This document shows positions 62,901 through 64,000 of a stretch of 64,000 nucleotides of DNA, one piece after another. Origin of the DNA: Pyrocephalus nanus (taxonomy: Eukaryota > Chordata > Aves > Passeriformes > Tyrannidae); NCBI GenBank assembly GCA_038380795.1, contig CM076261.1, positions 13,503,226-13,567,225 of the forward strand, written 5' to 3'. Position numbers and translations under genes: made by a program. A model generated the notes under the pieces. It made no database searches, had not been told where the DNA came from, and saw only the letters and a program-made list of their open reading frames with translations. How positions within the stretch are numbered: position 1 is the first letter of the stretch; the number at the start of each line of letters is the position of its first letter.

Positions 62901-63423
62901 TAATAGCCACTATATGAGGTTTAACAAGGAAAATTCACAAATTCCCATGGCAGTACATCAGAAAATTATTTTAAAAGTGGCTGAATAGTGTATAAATTGT
63001 TTTAAAATGACAGTTTCTAGCTGTCTTATGTAGATAGAAATAGCAGCCTGAGAGATTAAAAAACAAAGTCACATCTAGCAACATGTAACTGAACTGAAGA
63101 AGAGGGAAACAAAATTTCACAGGCTTATGAAATGTTATCTGCTGTTTAACCTCTTTCATTTTGAGTATAGATAATCTTCTTTTTATTTCTTCTCTTCATT
63201 TCCTACAGAGATCCCTGTTCTCTATGTATTATCATGTCTGTCTTACAAAACATTTTTGGAAGGTGGAATGGTATTTGAAAACAAAGGAAAACAATTTGAG
63301 GAGTCTTATCTCCAGCTAGCAAGCAGGAAATAAGCATACCTTCTTTCTTTCCTAACAGATTACTATTGTTTTACACATGAGGTGTTGTTTGGTGGTTTTT
63401 TTTGTTGTTGTTTTTGTTTTTTG

Positions 63424-63466
<43 letters not shown>

Positions 63467-64000
63467 GGTTTTTTTTTTGTTTTGTTTTGTTTTTTCCCCC
63501 CCAGGGCATACTAACATTCCAATGAGAATTTCCCATTTCAATCATAAACATAGTTAATAGGAATTTGCTTTAGTTTGGCCATTTTTCTGTATAATTAAAG
63601 AGTATTCATTTCCTTAAGCAGTTGGAAAAGGGTTTAGATCACAGAAGAACAAGTCAAAAAAAGCAAAGTTTGCTAGTTAAGTCTTTTGTGTTCATGGAGG
63701 TTGCCCTTTACTTCACTGTGACAGCAAGTGTATTGGTTGAAACCAGAAAGAGGAGATATGCCAAAAGACGAGGGCCACCACACAAGTTGTTAAAAGAAAA
63801 ATCAAAAGAATAAGAAAAAAAACCAAAACAACCAACCAAAGGATGATAACACAGGACTAAAATATGGGGAATATGTGAGGGGAATTCTTGATGACAAGCA
63901 GGGGGGAGTTTGAAAATTATGGAGATTCAATCTTATTATCCTCCTCAATTTGATTTTGAGCTTGATCGTCTTTCTCACAGAGAAATAATAACAGACCTTG
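62901..64000. other. unique DNA with simple repeats, no gene recognised
   Basis: No recognised exon. The plus frame 63622-63813 ends in a basic Lys/Arg-rich stretch but has no family resemblance. An A/C tract lies at 63806-63840. Confidence 0.5.
63390..63504. repeat. T/G tract with (TG)19 and a C-run ending in CAG
   Basis: T/G-rich DNA leads into 19 uninterrupted TG units (63425-63462), then GTTTT units, then T6C8 and AG. Alternating purine-pyrimidine of this length can adopt Z-DNA. The final TTTTTTCCCCCCCCAG resembles a splice acceptor, but no exon is recognised after it. The minus frame 63363-63551 with a Thr-His run is its translation shadow. Confidence 0.92.

Overview
This window looks like AT-rich, CpG-poor intergenic or intronic DNA from a bird, probably a neoavian. 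I see no exon, rRNA, tRNA, CRISPR array or operon-like structure. The bird call rests on the repeats: eight CR1 LINE fragments, several ending in the typical CR1 8-base 3' repeats, and four pieces of endogenous-retrovirus LTRs that I recognise from avian genomes. No open frame of 60 to 200 codons resembles a conserved cellular protein. The recognisable peptides are decayed CR1 reverse-transcriptase pieces, and the longest frames come from low-complexity DNA such as the TTC array.

Layout. 1-5139: unique AT-rich DNA with one CR1 (2080-2410). 5140-7262: an LTR 3' fragment (5140-5428) and a CR1 (6722-7262). 7263-20462: about 13 kb with no recognised transposon, holding T/G tracts, a G-run cluster (8783-8807), an 11-12 bp minisatellite (12288-12355) and a GC-rich patch (14780-14945). 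20463-21320: an LTR carrying a roughly 295 bp TTC array. 21321-32178: mostly unique DNA with a CR1 (25290-25842) and a long polypurine tract (31950-32087). 32179-36643: two CR1 copies on the minus strand. 36644-46139: unique DNA with a T/G tract containing G-runs (38474-38589) and a 38-base A tract (40431-40468). 46140-51545: two related LTR fragments and a longer, dead CR1 reverse-transcriptase fragment. 51546-60446: microsatellites and two more CR1 copies. 60447-64000: simple repeats and a dense cluster of palindromic homeodomain, POU and SOX sites (about 62640-62900).

The strongest candidate for something functional is that last cluster. It contains an exact match to the palindromic POU-dimer element called MORE (62782-62793), a perfect 14 bp palindrome made of two overlapping octamer-like sites (62668-62681), three TAATTA-type homeodomain cores and two SOX-like CATTGT sites. 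It reads like a conserved developmental enhancer. Conservation cannot be tested from one sequence, so the enhancer call is inference. The other unusual features are structural: the TTC array inside an LTR, the polypurine tract, possible G-quadruplex sites, and a perfect 11 bp-arm hairpin (55223-55248).

There are no genes here to link into a pathway. The family names for the repeats come from my memory of avian consensus sequences, not from a database search.
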